Source of the DNA: Flavivirga aquatica
GTDB taxonomy: Bacteria; Bacteroidota; Bacteroidia; Flavobacteriales; Flavobacteriaceae
DNA length: 64,000 bases
NCBI RefSeq assembly: GCF_001747085.1
Contig: NZ_MDJD01000007.1
Coordinates: 124,001 to 188,000 of the forward strand
Reading direction: 5' to 3'
A program made the position numbers and the translations under genes. A model generated the notes under the pieces. The model had not been told where the DNA came from, made no database searches, and worked only from the letters and a program-made list of their open reading frames with translations. Below, piece after piece: positions 18,288-27,269 of this stretch; position 1 is the first letter of the stretch, and the number at the start of each line of letters is the position of its first letter.

Positions 18288-19520
18288 TTACTCTTCAAAT
18301 TCTTCTCTTAGTATCCTAAGAACATCACTAATTGTTTCTTCTTCTAGGTCTGTTCTTTTTACTAAATCCTTCACATCCTGCTCTAAAATACTTTTAGCAG
18401 TATCTAATCCAGCTTTACTAAACTCCTCTATAATCCATCCTTCAATTTCATCAGAGAACTCTCTTAATTCTACATCCTCTTCTGCTCCTTCTCTAAACAC
18501 ATCAATCTCATATCCAGTTAATTGACCAGCTAAACGAATATTATGACCTCCTCTACCTATAGCTTTACTTACCTCTTCAGGCTTTAATATAACTTCGGCA
18601 CGTTTAGTTTCTTCATTAATTTTTATTGAAGTTACTCGGGCAGGACTTAATGATCTCGTAATAAATAATTGTAAGTTATTTGTATAATTAATAACATCAA
18701 TATTTTCATTACCTAACTCACGAACTATACCATGAATTCTTGAACCTTTCATACCAACACAAGCCCCTACTGGATCTATTCTATCATCATAAGAATCTAC
18801 AGCTACTTTTGCTTTTTCACCTGGTATTCTTACAACATTTTTAATAGTAATTAAACCATCAAAAACTTCTGGTATTTCTTGTTCAAATAATTTTTCTAAA
18901 AACTTAGGTGAACTTCTGGACATTATAATGGTTGGTTTTGCTCCTTTAAGCTCAACCGTATCAATAACACCTCTTACATTATCTCCTTTTCTAAAGAAAT
19001 CTGAAGGTATTTGCCTATCTTTAGGTAACACTATTTCATTGCCTTCATCATCTAAAAGAATTACTGCTCTATGACGAATATGATGAACTTCAGCAGTATA
19101 TATTTCGCCTACTAAATCCTTAAATTGCTTATATATTATAGTATTATCGTGCTCATGAATTTTAGAAATCAAGTTTTGGCGCAATGCTAAAATAGCACGT
19201 CTCCCTAGATCAATAAATTTTACTTCTTCCGATACATCTTCACCTACTTCGAAATCTGGCTCAATTTTACGCGCTTCTGATAATGAAATCTCTTGATTAG
19301 GTTCTTCTACTTCTCCGTCTCCAACTACTACTCTATTCCTCCATATTTCTAAATCACCTTTATCTGGATTTACAATAATATCAAAATTATCATCATCACC
19401 AAATTTCTTTTTTAAAGCACTTCTAAATACGTCTTCTAAAATTGCCATTAACGTGACACGATCAATAAGCTTATCATCTTTGAATTCTGAAAAAGATTCA
19501 ATTAACGCGATATTTTCCAT
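18288..19520 (-). CDS. nusA: Transcription termination/antitermination factor NusA
   Basis: RNA polymerase-binding factor that modulates pausing, termination and rRNA antitermination; 410 aa. Domains in order: N-terminal RNAP-binding domain (1 to about 130), S1 domain (about 135-200, GEIYTAEVHHIRHRAVILL), KH1 and KH2 (about 230-350, with GMKGSRIHGIVRELG and AIGRGGHNIRLA). A short acidic tail follows. The two C-terminal acidic repeats found in the 495-residue E. coli protein are absent, as usual in this phylum. 11 bp after rimP and about 100 bp before infB. Confidence 0.96.
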   Translation of the reverse strand: MENIALIESFSEFKDDKLIDRVTLMAILEDVFRSALKKKFGDDDNFDIIVNPDKGDLEIWRNRVVVGDGEVEEPNQEISLSEARKIEPDFEVGEDVSEEVKFIDLGRRAILALRQNLISKIHEHDNTIIYKQFKDLVGEIYTAEVHHIRHRAVILLDDEGNEIVLPKDRQIPSDFFRKGDNVRGVIDTVELKGAKPTIIMSRSSPKFLEKLFEQEIPEVFDGLITIKNVVRIPGEKAKVAVDSYDDRIDPVGACVGMKGSRIHGIVRELGNENIDVINYTNNLQLFITRSLSPARVTSIKINEETKRAEVILKPEEVSKAIGRGGHNIRLAGQLTGYEIDVFREGAEEDVELREFSDEIEGWIIEEFSKAGLDTAKSILEQDVKDLVKRTDLEEETISDVLRILREEFEE

Positions 19521-19531
19521 AACTCTTTAAA

Positions 19532-19993
19532 TTAAAATTTAATCATAACTTTTGCTTCAACAATATCCTGGTAAGCGATATTCGCTTCCTTTTTTACAGT
19601 TACTTTACCTTTCCCTATTGGTTTAGGTTCTCTAACCTTCCATTCTAATACAATATTATCGTCAGTTGCTTTAGTAAGTGTGCCTTCAATTTTATCTGAA
19701 GCAGTTTTTACTTTAAACGTTCTGCCTATATTCTTTTTATACTGCCTTTTATGAACCAAAGGAGCTGTTGCTCCCGCAGACATAACTTCCAAAGAAAAAT
19801 CGTACTCTTCTCTATCTATATTATGTTCTATAGCTCTACTAATAAACATACAATCTTCAACTAGAAGTCCATTATCTCCATCTATAATTATCTTTATATG
19901 ATTATCACTTTGAATAGAAAAATCAATAAGAAATAAATCTGGCCTATCATTTAGAGCAGCTTCAAGTAAATCTGTAACAGTAGTTTTAAACAT
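19532..19993 (-). CDS. rimP: Ribosome maturation factor RimP
   Basis: Protein of 153 aa needed for late 30S subunit assembly. It shows the two-domain RimP layout: an N-terminal alpha/beta domain with IKIIIDGDNGLLVEDCMFISR and YDFSLEVMSAGA, then a small SH3-like beta-barrel (about 85-150). The Gly-Val found after SAGA in many homologues is replaced by Thr. First gene of the rimP-nusA-infB operon, an arrangement conserved across bacteria. The leader carries a terminator-like hairpin at 20004-20029. Confidence 0.94.
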   Translation of the reverse strand: MFKTTVTDLLEAALNDRPDLFLIDFSIQSDNHIKIIIDGDNGLLVEDCMFISRAIEHNIDREEYDFSLEVMSAGATAPLVHKRQYKKNIGRTFKVKTASDKIEGTLTKATDDNIVLEWKVREPKPIGKGKVTVKKEANIAYQDIVEAKVMIKF

Positions 19994-20003
19994 TTTTTAG
20001 TAT

Positions 20004-20029
20004 AAAAAGAGGGGACTTTCCGTCCCCTC
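20004..20029 (-). promoter_or_regulatory. Terminator-like hairpin in the rimP leader (candidate attenuator)
   Basis: On the minus strand an 8-bp perfect stem GAGGGGAC/GTCCCCTC closes a GGAAA loop and is followed directly by TTTTTATAC. It lies between the rimP -7 box (20058-20065) and the rimP ATG (19993), 15 nt before the start codon. No gene on this strand ends just upstream, so it does not look like an ordinary 3' terminator. Confidence 0.6.
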
Positions 20030-20057
20030 ATTTATTTATTTTTGTCTTTCAACAGTG

Positions 20058-20065
20058 CAAATATA
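20058..20065 (-). promoter_or_regulatory. -7 box of rimP-nusA-infB
   Basis: TATATTTG, a perfect TAnnTTTG match on the minus strand, 65 nt before the rimP start codon. The implied leader RNA is about 60 nt and contains the hairpin at 20004-20029. Confidence 0.62.
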
Positions 20066-20211
20066 TAATATTTTATTGATTTTTAAAGGAATATTTTATA
20101 AATTTAGATACAACTTAACACTTATAAATCTCAAGATGAGCATAGCCCAAATACTAAATTATAATTTAAACCATATTACGCAATAACACCTAACACTAAT
20201 TAACTGTATAT

Positions 20212-21036
20212 ATGAAAAAAATACTTGTCCCAACAGATTTTTCTACTCAAGCCGAAAATGCTTTAAAAGTAGCAGCACAGTTAGCTAAAAAACACAATAG
20301 TGAAATTTATTTATTACATATACTTGAAATACCTCTTCACGAAGTTGATCCTTTAAAATCCTACAACAATTTACCTGAAGCCGTTTATTTTATGAAACTA
20401 GCTCACAAACAATTTGAAGAACTAAAGAAAAAAGACTACTTAAAAGACATTAAGATAATTGAGGACGTTAACTTTCATGAGATTTTTAAAGGTGTTTTTC
20501 ATACTTGCAAAAAACATGATATTGACTTAATTATCATGGGCTCTAATGGTGCCAGCGGCTTAAAAGAAATGCTTATAGGAAGTAATACCGAAAAAGTAGT
20601 TCGCACCTCTGAAACACCTGTATTAGTAATTAAAAACAAACACAAAATATTTAATATCAACAACTTCGTATTTGCATCAGATTTTAAAGACGAGAACAAA
20701 ATAACATACCAAAAAGCTATTCAGTTTGCAAAAAAGTTAGATGCCAAAATCCATTTACTATTGGTAAACACTCCTAATAAATTTATAACTTCAGCACATG
20801 CTAAACACAGAATGAAAGAATTTGCAAGAGCATTCAATTTCTCCAACTACTCCATAAATATTTACAATGATGTTAATATCGAAAAAGGAATTATGAATTT
20901 CTCAAACTCGATACAAGCAGATTTAATTGCCATGAGCACTCATGGCAGACAAGGAATTTCTCATTTCTTTAACGGCAGTATAAGTGAAGATTTAGTTAAT
21001 CATGCAAAACGTCCTGTGCTAACATTTAAAATTTAA
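20212..21036 (+). CDS. Universal stress protein, tandem UspA domains
   Basis: Cytoplasmic protein of 274 aa made of two UspA domains, about 1-142 and 148-274. Domain 1 begins KKILVPTDFS and carries the nucleotide-binding signature GSNGASGLKEMLIGSNTEKV. Domain 2 carries STHGRQGISHFFNGSISEDL, so both halves keep the G-x2-G-x9-G-(S/T) pattern linked to ATP binding. Two-domain Usp proteins are common in flavobacteria and respond to stress or growth arrest; the target here is unknown. Monocistronic, divergent from rimP. Confidence 0.92.
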   Translation: MKKILVPTDFSTQAENALKVAAQLAKKHNSEIYLLHILEIPLHEVDPLKSYNNLPEAVYFMKLAHKQFEELKKKDYLKDIKIIEDVNFHEIFKGVFHTCKKHDIDLIIMGSNGASGLKEMLIGSNTEKVVRTSETPVLVIKNKHKIFNINNFVFASDFKDENKITYQKAIQFAKKLDAKIHLLLVNTPNKFITSAHAKHRMKEFARAFNFSNYSINIYNDVNIEKGIMNFSNSIQADLIAMSTHGRQGISHFFNGSISEDLVNHAKRPVLTFKI

Positions 21037-21074
21037 TTTTTTCTTAAAGCACATACAACAAAAATTAGTGCAAT

Positions 21075-21106
21075 AAAAAATCCTGACTATTTTCATAATC
21101 AGGATT
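21075..21106 (-). terminator. Terminator of the tRNA-Gln gene
   Basis: Stem AATCCTGA/TCAGGATT with an AT-rich loop. The T run (six T) lies on the minus-strand side, immediately after the stem, so it serves tRNA-Gln rather than the stress-protein gene. Confidence 0.78.
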
Positions 21107-21115
21107 GAATTAGAG

Positions 21116-21188
21116 TTGGCCTACTAGGGCTCGAACCTAGACTCTTTGGTACCAAAAACCAACGTGTTGCCAGTTACACCATAGGCCA
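21116..21188 (-). tRNA. tRNA-Gln (anticodon TTG)
   Basis: Complete cloverleaf on the minus strand: acceptor TGGCCTA/TAGGCCA, D arm with GGCAAC, anticodon stem TTGGT/ACCAA around loop TTTTGGT (anticodon TTG), T arm CTAGG-TTCGAGC-CCTAG, discriminator A. CCA is not encoded. The U1-A72 pair matches glutamine tRNAs. It has its own consensus promoter and terminator. Confidence 0.95.
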
Positions 21189-21206
21189 TTCTTTGTAACG
21201 AGGTGG

Positions 21207-21237
21207 CAAATTTAAAACATTTTTCTATTTGCGCAAA
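21207..21237 (-). promoter_or_regulatory. Full consensus promoter of tRNA-Gln
   Basis: TTTG (21234-21237 complement), exactly 19 nt, then TAAATTTG (21207-21214 complement). This is a perfect match to the Bacteroidota primary-sigma promoter (-33 TTTG, -7 TAnnTTTG). The tRNA starts 18 nt downstream. Confidence 0.85.
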
Positions 21238-21340
21238 TGTTTTTTGAAAATATTTTCAAATATTTAGCGTTTACTTAAAAAACAGTAACAATATCAACAA
21301 GTTGACTATATTAGTTTTTTTACATATTATTTTGGCTTCA

Positions 21341-21348
21341 TACTTTTG
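21341..21348 (+). promoter_or_regulatory. -7 box upstream of the DUF2723 gene
   Basis: TACTTTTG, a perfect TAnnTTTG match, 78 nt before ATG 21427. A T-rich stretch, but no exact TTTG, sits at the -33 distance. Confidence 0.55.
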
Positions 21349-21426
21349 TGTTAAGACTAACTAAATAGTTACGCCTCATTTCATATTTATTGTTAAATTC
21401 GCCAAAGCAAATAAATACACATATAC

Positions 21427-24400
21427 ATGTCACATTTCAACTATAAAAAATGGAATACTATCTTAGGTTGGTTCTCTTTTTTAATAGCGCTTATCACCTA
21501 CAGTCTAACGGTTGAACCCACAGTTAGTTTTTGGGATGCTGGTGAGTACATTTTAACATCAGCCAAACTACAAGTGGGACACCCTCCTGGAGCTCCACTA
21601 TTTCAAATGCTTGGAGCTTTCTTTTCTATGTTTGCTTTTAAACCTTCTCAAGTTGGTTTTATGATGAACATGATGAGTGCTATAGCTAGTGCATTCACTA
21701 TTCTTTTTATGTTCTGGACTATCTCTTTATTACTAAAGAAATTAGTATCTAACAATGAAGAACTTTCCCAAGATAAGTCTATGGCTATTTTAGGAAGTAG
21801 TTTAGTAGGTAGTTTAGCTTTTGCTTTTACTGATTCTTTTTGGTTTAACGCGGTTGAAACCGAGGTTTACGCTATGGCAACCTTAATTATGTCTGTTTTG
21901 TTTTGGCTTGGATTACGCTGGGAACAAGAGATGGACACACCTAGAGGTAATCGTTGGTTAATTTTAATTGCCTTTGTTATTGGACTATCTTTTGGAGTAC
22001 ATTTTATGGGGCTATTAACTATACCCGCTATTGGACTTATATATTACTTTAAAAACTACAAAACCATTACTATTAAAAACTTTATTATAGCTAATATTGT
22101 TTCTGTTGGTATTTTACTTTTTGTTTTTAAACTACTTGCTCCTAATATTCTTAAAATTTTTAGTGTTCTAGAAATCTTTTTTGTGAATACTATAGGACTA
22201 CCTTTTAACTCAGGATCTATTATTGCTGGTATCTTATTAGTAGCCCTAATCTATTATGGTTTAAAATATACAAAAGAAAAGCAATACAAACATCTAAATA
22301 CAGGTGTTTTATGCTTAACTTTTGTTATCATAGGCTTTTCGTCATGGCTCTTGCTTCCTGTACGTGCCAATGCTAATGTGGTTATTAATGAAAATAATCC
22401 TTCTAGCGCCAGAGAGTTATTAGCATATTATAATTTAGAACAGTACCCAGAAACGCATTTGTTTTATGGTCCTCAATTTACTGATCAATATTCTGGACTT
22501 GATGAAAACAATCCATACAGCGATGACAAACCTAAATATGAAAAAAACGAAACCAAAGGTGAGTATGTCATAGTTAATGATTACAAAAATAACAAACAAA
22601 ATTACAATTCTAAACACGCCTCTATTTTACCGCGTATGTGGAGTTCTGAGCATGCCGAAAATTACATGATGTTTTCTGGGTTTTTAAATTTTAAACTAAA
22701 GCCTGACTACCAAATGGAAAATGAATTGCGCTCTACTGTTTCCAAATTTAAAAATGACGTAGCACAAGGCAATGTTGATTATGAAGATTATAATAATTTT
22801 TTAAAACAATTTAAAGAATATATTGATATTGAAAAACCATCATTACTAAGCAATATAGCCTATATGTTTGAATACCAATTGGGGTATATGTATTGGCGTT
22901 ATTTTATGTGGAATTTCACAGGCAAACAAGACGACATTCAAGGCCGTTATGATAATCATGGAAATTGGCTAAGTGGAATAAAACCCATTGATGAGTGGCA
23001 TTTAGATCAATCGCAAGACAATTTACCTAGCGATGTTAAAAATAACAAAGCAAGAAACACTTACTACTTTCTTCCTTTAATTTTAGGGCTTATTGGTTTC
23101 TTCTTTTTATTTAATACAGATAAAAAACTATTTTGGATTATGCTTGTATTTTTCCTTTTTACAGGAATTGCTATACAAGTCTACACCAATGTGCGGCCTT
23201 TTGAACCTAGGGAGCGTGATTATTCTGTTGTTGGTTCTTTTTATGTATTTGCCCTTTGGATTGGCTTAGGCGTCTACGGCATATATGATGTCCTAAAAAA
23301 ACACTTACCCAAAAAATTAGCTGCTCCAATAATCACTGTAGCTTGCTTAATATTAGTTCCAAGTATTTTAGCGGCTAACAATTGGGATGACCATGATAGA
23401 TCTGGTAAACATACTGCCAATGCTATGGCCAAAATGTATCTTGATTCTTGTGCTGAAAATGGGATCTTATTCACCATTGGTGATAATGATACTTTTGCTC
23501 TCTGGTATGCGCAAGAAATTGAGGGTTATAGGACAGATGTTAGAGTAGTAAATACTAGCTTATTTCAAACAGATTGGTACATCGATCAAATGAAACGAAA
23601 AGCATATGAAAGCGATCCTATACCATCTCAATTAACACATGATTCGTATAAATATGGAACCAATGACTATATCCTAATACAACCAGTTATTAGAGACACA
23701 TTAAACCTTAAACAATTTTTAGATTTTGTTGGAAGTAATAATCCAAAAACAAAATATAAATATATTTTAGAGCAAAAAGGAGTCGATTTATCTCAAGTAA
23801 GAAGTCAAGATTTAAAAATGACCTACCTACCTACAAGACATTTAAGAGTTCCAGTAAATAAAAACAATGCTTTAAAATCTGGTATTGTAAAACCTGAAGA
23901 TGCCGATAAAATAGTGCCTTATATTGATCTAAATATAAAAGGAGGTGGACTTATGAAAAACAGGTTACTAATGCTCGACATTGTTGCAAATAACGATTGG
24001 AATCGCCCTATTTATTTTACAGGCGGTAGCTTTGGAGACGATGACTACATCTGGATGAAAGATTATCTACAGTTAGACGGTATGTGCTATAAGTTAGTTC
24101 CTATTAAAACTCCAGTAGATAAAGCTAATCCTTTTGATATGGGACGTGTTGATAGCGACCTTATGTACGAAAAAGTTAAAAGCTGGGATTGGGGTAATAG
24201 TGGTAGTCCAGACATATACCATGATGTTGAAACTCGTAAAAACTCAATAAGTTATAGAGGTAATTTAGCCCGATTAATAGAGCAATTAATTAACGAGAAA
24301 AAACTAGACAAAGCTGAAGAAATAGCAGATATTGCCATGAACAATATGCCTGTTGAATATTTTGGTTTTTACACACTACTAGAACCTTATATTAGTGCTT

Positions 24401-24738
24401 ATTATGAAATAGGCAATAAAGAAAAAGCTAGAGGCTTGTTTAAAGACGTTTCTAAAAAATATCAAGAAAACCTTAGCTATTATAGCAGCTTAAAAATTAA
24501 CAATCAAGAACGTTTATTTGAAGACATCTATACAGACATTCAACGTTATAAAGGTTTGATTGATGTCTTAGTGGAATATGATATTGAATTTGCTAAAAGC
24601 GAAGGTGATGTATTTAATAACCACTTAAGATCTTTTAAACGTTTTTATGGTGGAGATGAAGAAGAGCAAGCTCCTAAAACAGATAAAGATATTCCTGTAG
24701 ATAGCGGCGTACCAATAACTAATGATACTACGAACTAA
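21427..24738 (+). CDS. DUF2723 membrane protein, protein O-mannosyltransferase-like (GT-C fold)
   Basis: Large polytopic protein of 1103 aa. The N-terminal half (about 10-330 and 540-650) holds a dozen membrane helices with the family signature VSFWDAGEYILTSAKLQVGH and PPGAPLFQMLGAFF in the first periplasmic loop, where GT-C enzymes keep a catalytic acid. A soluble insert follows, with NPRPFEPRERDYSVVGSFY-type motifs, and the C-terminal quarter (about 940-1070) is helical and TPR-like. Related proteins are annotated as lipid-linked-sugar glycosyltransferases for protein O-glycosylation, but the substrate here is unknown. 13 bp before the polysaccharide deacetylase gene, so possibly an operon. 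Confidence 0.85.
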   Translation: MSHFNYKKWNTILGWFSFLIALITYSLTVEPTVSFWDAGEYILTSAKLQVGHPPGAPLFQMLGAFFSMFAFKPSQVGFMMNMMSAIASAFTILFMFWTISLLLKKLVSNNEELSQDKSMAILGSSLVGSLAFAFTDSFWFNAVETEVYAMATLIMSVLFWLGLRWEQEMDTPRGNRWLILIAFVIGLSFGVHFMGLLTIPAIGLIYYFKNYKTITIKNFIIANIVSVGILLFVFKLLAPNILKIFSVLEIFFVNTIGLPFNSGSIIAGILLVALIYYGLKYTKEKQYKHLNTGVLCLTFVIIGFSSWLLLPVRANANVVINENNPSSARELLAYYNLEQYPETHLFYGPQFTDQYSGLDENNPYSDDKPKYEKNETKGEYVIVNDYKNNKQNYNSKHASILPRMWSSEHAENYMMFSGFLNFKLKPDYQMENELRSTVSKFKNDVAQGNVDYEDYNNFLKQFKEYIDIEKPSLLSNIAYMFEYQLGYMYWRYFMWNFTGKQDDIQGRYDNHGNWLSGIKPIDEWHLDQSQDNLPSDVKNNKARNTYYFLPLILGLIGFFFLFNTDKKLFWIMLVFFLFTGIAIQVYTNVRPFEPRERDYSVVGSFYVFALWIGLGVYGIYDVLKKHLPKKLAAPIITVACLILVPSILAANNWDDHDRSGKHTANAMAKMYLDSCAENGILFTIGDNDTFALWYAQEIEGYRTDVRVVNTSLFQTDWYIDQMKRKAYESDPIPSQLTHDSYKYGTNDYILIQPVIRDTLNLKQFLDFVGSNNPKTKYKYILEQKGVDLSQVRSQDLKMTYLPTRHLRVPVNKNNALKSGIVKPEDADKIVPYIDLNIKGGGLMKNRLLMLDIVANNDWNRPIYFTGGSFGDDDYIWMKDYLQLDGMCYKLVPIKTPVDKANPFDMGRVDSDLMYEKVKSWDWGNSGSPDIYHDVETRKNSISYRGNLARLIEQLINEKKLDKAEEIADIAMNNMPVEYFGFYTLLEPYISAYYEIGNKEKARGLFKDVSKKYQENLSYYSSLKINNQERLFEDIYTDIQRYKGLIDVLVEYDIEFAKSEGDVFNNHLRSFKRFYGGDEEEQAPKTDKDIPVDSGVPITNDTTN

Positions 24739-24751
24739 TTTGGTATAAGGT

Positions 24752-25471
24752 ATGACCTTAACACCTATAAAAACACCTAAAGTTGTAAAGAGAATGTTCC
24801 CAAATTATATTTGGGACATTCAAACAACTGATAAAATTATTTATTTAACCTTTGATGACGGTCCAACACCAGAAATTACTAATTGGACTTTAAACACCTT
24901 AAAACAGTACAATGCTAAAGCCTCTTTTTTTTGTATTGGTAACAATATTGAAAAGTACCCAGATATCTTTGAAAACATCTTAAAAGATGGGCATAATATT
25001 GGAAACCACACTCACAATCATACTAAAGGCTGGAAAACAAAAACTAACGATTATATAAAAAGTATTACTAAGGCGCAAGACATAATATATTCTCAAGTAT
25101 CAAATAGTAAATTTCAAATAGCAAATTCTAATATTATTAATCGTGAACCTACAAATTTTTTTCGCCCTCCGCACGGACAAATAACCCCAAAACAAGGTAA
25201 AAGCTTAATAAAATTAGGTTATAAAATAATTATGTGGGATGTTTTATCCTTTGATTGGGATGCAACTGTAGATAAAAAAACTTGCTTAAGCAATGTAATT
25301 AAAAACACAACACGTGGAAGTATTATTGTATTTCACGACAGCATTAAAGCTTCAAAAAACATGCAATACTCACTTCCAAAAGTATTAGAATATTTTAGTG
25401 AAAAAGGATATGTTTTCAAATCTCTTAATAGTAGTAATTATACTCCTAAAAACAACAATTATTTATTTTAA
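24752..25471 (+). CDS. Polysaccharide deacetylase (NodB homology domain)
   Basis: Carbohydrate esterase family 4-type protein of 239 aa; members deacetylate N-acetylglucosamine in peptidoglycan or other glycans. Catalytic motifs are intact: TFDDGP (base and metal Asp), HTHNH (metal His), RPPHGQ, MWDVLSFDWD and IIVFHDS. No signal peptide or lipobox is apparent from this start, so location is unclear. Directly downstream of the DUF2723 gene, which suggests a common role in surface glycan or glycoprotein synthesis. Its stop codon abuts the stop codon of the next, convergent gene. Confidence 0.92.
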   Translation: MTLTPIKTPKVVKRMFPNYIWDIQTTDKIIYLTFDDGPTPEITNWTLNTLKQYNAKASFFCIGNNIEKYPDIFENILKDGHNIGNHTHNHTKGWKTKTNDYIKSITKAQDIIYSQVSNSKFQIANSNIINREPTNFFRPPHGQITPKQGKSLIKLGYKIIMWDVLSFDWDATVDKKTCLSNVIKNTTRGSIIVFHDSIKASKNMQYSLPKVLEYFSEKGYVFKSLNSSNYTPKNNNYLF

Positions 25472-25768
25472 TTAAAGGTATTCTTGAATCATAGCTATAA
25501 GTGTATTAGCATCTAGCTCTCCACTTTGCCTCCATTTCATCTCTCCATCTTTATAAATAATTAGAGTTGGTAATGCTTTAACACGTAAAGCTCCAGCTAA
25601 TTCTTTATTTTTCTCAACATCAATTTTAATAACTTTGGCTTTATCGCCCAGAGCAGCAGCTACATCTCTTAAAGTAAGATGCATTGACTCAGTTTCATCA
25701 TTCCATTCTGTATAAAAATCTAACAAAACAGGAACATCTGTATCTATTAGTTTCCCAAATTTTGACAT
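25472..25768 (-). CDS. Thioredoxin-fold protein lacking the CXXC active site
   Basis: Protein of 98 aa with a clear thioredoxin fold: VPVLLDFYTEW at the first strand, KAKVIKIDVEKNKELAGALRV, the cis-Pro segment ALPTLIIYKDGEM, and a final helix. Where thioredoxins have WCGPC the sequence reads WNDETESM, and there is no cysteine in the whole protein. It cannot act as a disulfide reductase; a chaperone or binding role is more likely. The remaining fold is well conserved, so this is not a decaying gene. A TATATTTG -7 box lies upstream at 25788-25795. Confidence 0.9.
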   Translation of the reverse strand: MSKFGKLIDTDVPVLLDFYTEWNDETESMHLTLRDVAAALGDKAKVIKIDVEKNKELAGALRVKALPTLIIYKDGEMKWRQSGELDANTLIAMIQEYL

Positions 25769-25787
25769 ACTTTAATTATTTATTAGC

Positions 25788-25795
25788 CAAATATA
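25788..25795 (-). promoter_or_regulatory. -7 box of the thioredoxin-fold gene
   Basis: TATATTTG on the minus strand, a perfect TAnnTTTG match, 20 nt before the start codon. Confidence 0.55.
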
Positions 25796-25909
25796 CTTAC
25801 ACAAACCTACAATTTTTATTTGTTTTTCTACCAATTATGCAAAAGTAGATTAACCATGCCCCTAGCTAAAGGTATAAAATTTTATAGTAAATATAGTATT
25901 TCTTAGCAA

Positions 25910-27151
25910 TTATGCATTATCTGAACCCTTTTTAAGCTCTATAACTGATATTTCTGGCCAAATCCCAACACGTCCAGGGTACGCATGAAAACCAAAACCT
26001 CTGTTTACATTAATATATTGTCCTGCCTCTTTATAAATTCCTGCCCACTGCTTGTAAACATATTGCACTGGACTCCACTTGAAAAAACCTGGTATTTCTA
26101 TACCAAACTGTAAACCATGTGTATGGCCACTTAATGTTAAATGATAATGTTCTTTATGCGACTTTACCTCATACTCCCAATGCGAAGGATCGTGACTCAT
26201 TAAAATTTTAAAATCATCACTTGAAATATGTTTTGTTGCCAAATCTAAATCCCCAGCCTTTTTAAAACTTTTACCCCAATTTTCAACACCTATAAGCGCT
26301 AAACGCTGTCCGTTTTTTTCAATATAACGACTTTCATTTAATAACAGTTTAAAATCTATTTTATTATGGATATTTTTTATCGCTTCAAAATTAGCTTCTT
26401 TCTCAATTTTACTTGGCCATGACACATATTCACCATAATCATGATTTCCTAAAACCGAGTACTTTCCAAATTCTGGTGTTTTAATACGCTTAAATGTATT
26501 AATCCAAGGATCCATTTCTTCAGCTTTTGTATTAACTATATCTCCAGTAAACAAAATCACATCTGTATCTTGATCGTTAATTAAATCTACAGCGTATTCT
26601 ATTGCGTCTTTATCATCAAAACTACCAGAATGTATATCACTAATTTGTGTTAACTTAAAACCATCAAAAGCTTCTGGCAAATCTTCAAAATATAAAGTAT
26701 ACTTTAAAACTTTATAGTTATATTTTCCTTTAAATATTCCATAAAGTAGCGAAGCAAAAGGAATAGCAGATAAGCCCAAAGCTAATTTACTTAAAAAAAG
26801 CCTTCTAGTAGGTATATATTTTTCTGAAGTTCCTGAGAAAAAATTGTCTGTTAAATAGTTATATCCTCCAATAAAAACACGAAGTATATCCTCTCCAAAC
26901 ATAATAACAAAAAGGACTACTTTGGGAAGAAACATCAATAAAAAAAGCCCTATAGCACGTAATGTTGCAGCATTAGGACCAATACTTCTGTCATAGTTAA
27001 AAAAAACATAAGTCATATAACCATAAATCAATACAGATATAATTACATAAAGCCAGAGTAACCACTGCCCCCTAGATATTGTTTTTATAGCTTGAAATGC
27101 ATAAAGGTCTACACCTCCAAAAACAATAAGAACAATAACCCAACGTAACAT
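25910..27151 (-). CDS. Membrane-anchored metallophosphoesterase (YkuE-like)
   Basis: Calcineurin-like phosphoesterase of 413 aa. The N-terminal part has about four membrane helices (1 to about 145). The catalytic domain (about 160-400) has the full metal-binding set: SDIHSGSF, FTGDIVN, LGNHDYGEY, MSHDPSHW and LSGHTHGLQFG. Relatives in the YkuE group hydrolyse phosphoesters and some act on lipid-linked substrates such as UDP-diacylglucosamine; the substrate here is unknown. Monocistronic, with a TATATTTG box at 27165-27172. Confidence 0.9.
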   Translation of the reverse strand: MLRWVIVLIVFGGVDLYAFQAIKTISRGQWLLWLYVIISVLIYGYMTYVFFNYDRSIGPNAATLRAIGLFLLMFLPKVVLFVIMFGEDILRVFIGGYNYLTDNFFSGTSEKYIPTRRLFLSKLALGLSAIPFASLLYGIFKGKYNYKVLKYTLYFEDLPEAFDGFKLTQISDIHSGSFDDKDAIEYAVDLINDQDTDVILFTGDIVNTKAEEMDPWINTFKRIKTPEFGKYSVLGNHDYGEYVSWPSKIEKEANFEAIKNIHNKIDFKLLLNESRYIEKNGQRLALIGVENWGKSFKKAGDLDLATKHISSDDFKILMSHDPSHWEYEVKSHKEHYHLTLSGHTHGLQFGIEIPGFFKWSPVQYVYKQWAGIYKEAGQYINVNRGFGFHAYPGRVGIWPEISVIELKKGSDNA

Positions 27152-27164
27152 ATATATTTTTTAT

Positions 27165-27172
27165 CAAATATA
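27165..27172 (-). promoter_or_regulatory. -7 box of the metallophosphoesterase gene
   Basis: TATATTTG on the minus strand, a perfect TAnnTTTG match, 14 nt before the start codon, implying a very short leader. Confidence 0.52.
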
Positions 27173-27269
27173 ACAGTATTCTAAATTAATACTTAATAAG
27201 AGATTTTTATTTAACTAATACTTAAGATTTAAACATATTCTTTTCTTAAAAAATGCACAGGAAAACTAT

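Noticed and set aside
20031-20031. ATG just upstream of the rimP hairpin, as a leader peptide start
   Set aside because: Its frame is not that of rimP, it runs into the rimP coding region, and it has no regulatory amino-acid run.
21075-21106. Hairpin taken first as terminator of the universal stress protein gene
   Set aside because: The T run is on the minus-strand side, so it belongs to tRNA-Gln.
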